Shown here in pieces: positions 20,879-20,908 of a DNA stretch of 20,908 nucleotides; within the stretch, counting starts at the first letter, position 1; the number at the start of each line of letters is the position of its first letter. The position numbers were made by a program, and so were the translations under genes. Under the pieces are notes generated by a model. It saw nothing but the letters and a program-made list of their open reading frames with translations, did not search any database and was not told where the DNA came from. Location: assembly GCA_001303225.1 (NCBI GenBank), contig LJNI01000013.1:1-20908 (forward strand), given 5' to 3'. This DNA comes from a candidate division TA06 bacterium DG_78. Lineage in GTDB: Bacteria > Hydrothermota > Tepidihabitantia > SM23-42.

Positions 20879-20908
20879 TTACAGTTCGTAGTAACGCCCG
20901 GGAATCAC
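20879..20908 (-). CDS. C-terminal end of a probable TonB-dependent receptor (partial)
   Basis: Reading the minus strand from the window edge gives VIPGRYYEL followed by a TAA stop. A proline-glycine-arginine-aromatic ending before the last barrel strand is common at the C-terminus of BtuB-type receptors (patterns like MPGR.F). Position supports this: a receptor gene directly upstream of BtuF/BtuC/BtuD-type genes is a usual order. Only nine residues are visible, so this is a context-based call. Confidence 0.5.
   Translation of the reverse strand: MIPGRYYEL

Noticed and set aside
20879..20908. Possible 3' core of a cobalamin riboswitch on the minus strand (GTGATTCCCGGGCG ... ACTGTAA)
   Set aside because: The same bases read in frame to the window edge as VIPGRYYEL-stop, a TonB-receptor-like ending, and no B12 box or further stems follow in the 21 nt before the binding-protein gene.

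Overview
The window looks like chromosomal DNA from a diderm bacterium of low to moderate GC. It encodes LptD, TonB, the tail of a probable TonB-dependent receptor, a PpiD/SurA-type periplasmic chaperone, LspA and several lipoproteins, so an outer membrane is expected. The protein set and the repeat-rich gaps remind me of uncultured lineages such as candidate division WOR-3 (Stahlbacteria). That placement is an impression, not something the sequence proves. There is no tRNA, rRNA, CRISPR array, transposase or phage gene. Every gap between genes is shorter than 300 bases.

Layout. 1-213 (-) is the N-terminus of TonB. 423-5822 (+) is one operon: deoB, cdd, a degenerate cyclase/ATPase/TPR protein, lptD. 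A hairpin-rich convergent gap (5823-6027) separates it from larA and a PpiD-like chaperone (6028-9066, -). 9230-11437 (+) holds serS, a degenerate class II aldolase and a small membrane protein, followed by queF alone (11510-11899, +). 12039-13589 (+) is a TPR protein, a DksA/TraR protein and lspA. A second structured convergent gap (13590-13785) precedes a lytic transglycosylase lipoprotein and ndk (both -). Next come a secreted SNase-OB nuclease lipoprotein and an ArsR-type regulator flanked by 37-bp direct repeats (+). The right end (17861-20908, -) is a B12/siderophore-type uptake operon: receptor tail, binding protein, permease, ATPase, then yjbQ.

Functional themes are envelope assembly (LptD, PpiD-like, LspA, Slt), TonB-dependent uptake, nucleotide salvage (DeoB, Cdd, Ndk, possibly the nuclease), and translation/tRNA modification (SerS, QueF).

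The strongest non-gene signal is promoter architecture. Eight transcription units (deoB, larA, serS, queF, TPR, slt, ndk, SNase) start with a near-consensus sigma70 promoter whose spacer is exactly 16 nt and whose -10 box ends only 5-8 nt before the ATG. These mRNAs should be leaderless. Most downstream operon genes, plus tonB and the arsR-type gene, instead have Shine-Dalgarno sites. The second theme is structured DNA in convergent gaps: back-to-back hairpins at 5918-6008 whose single mismatches become G-U pairs on one strand only, and a 31-bp inverted repeat present twice (13594-13624 and 15979-16009).
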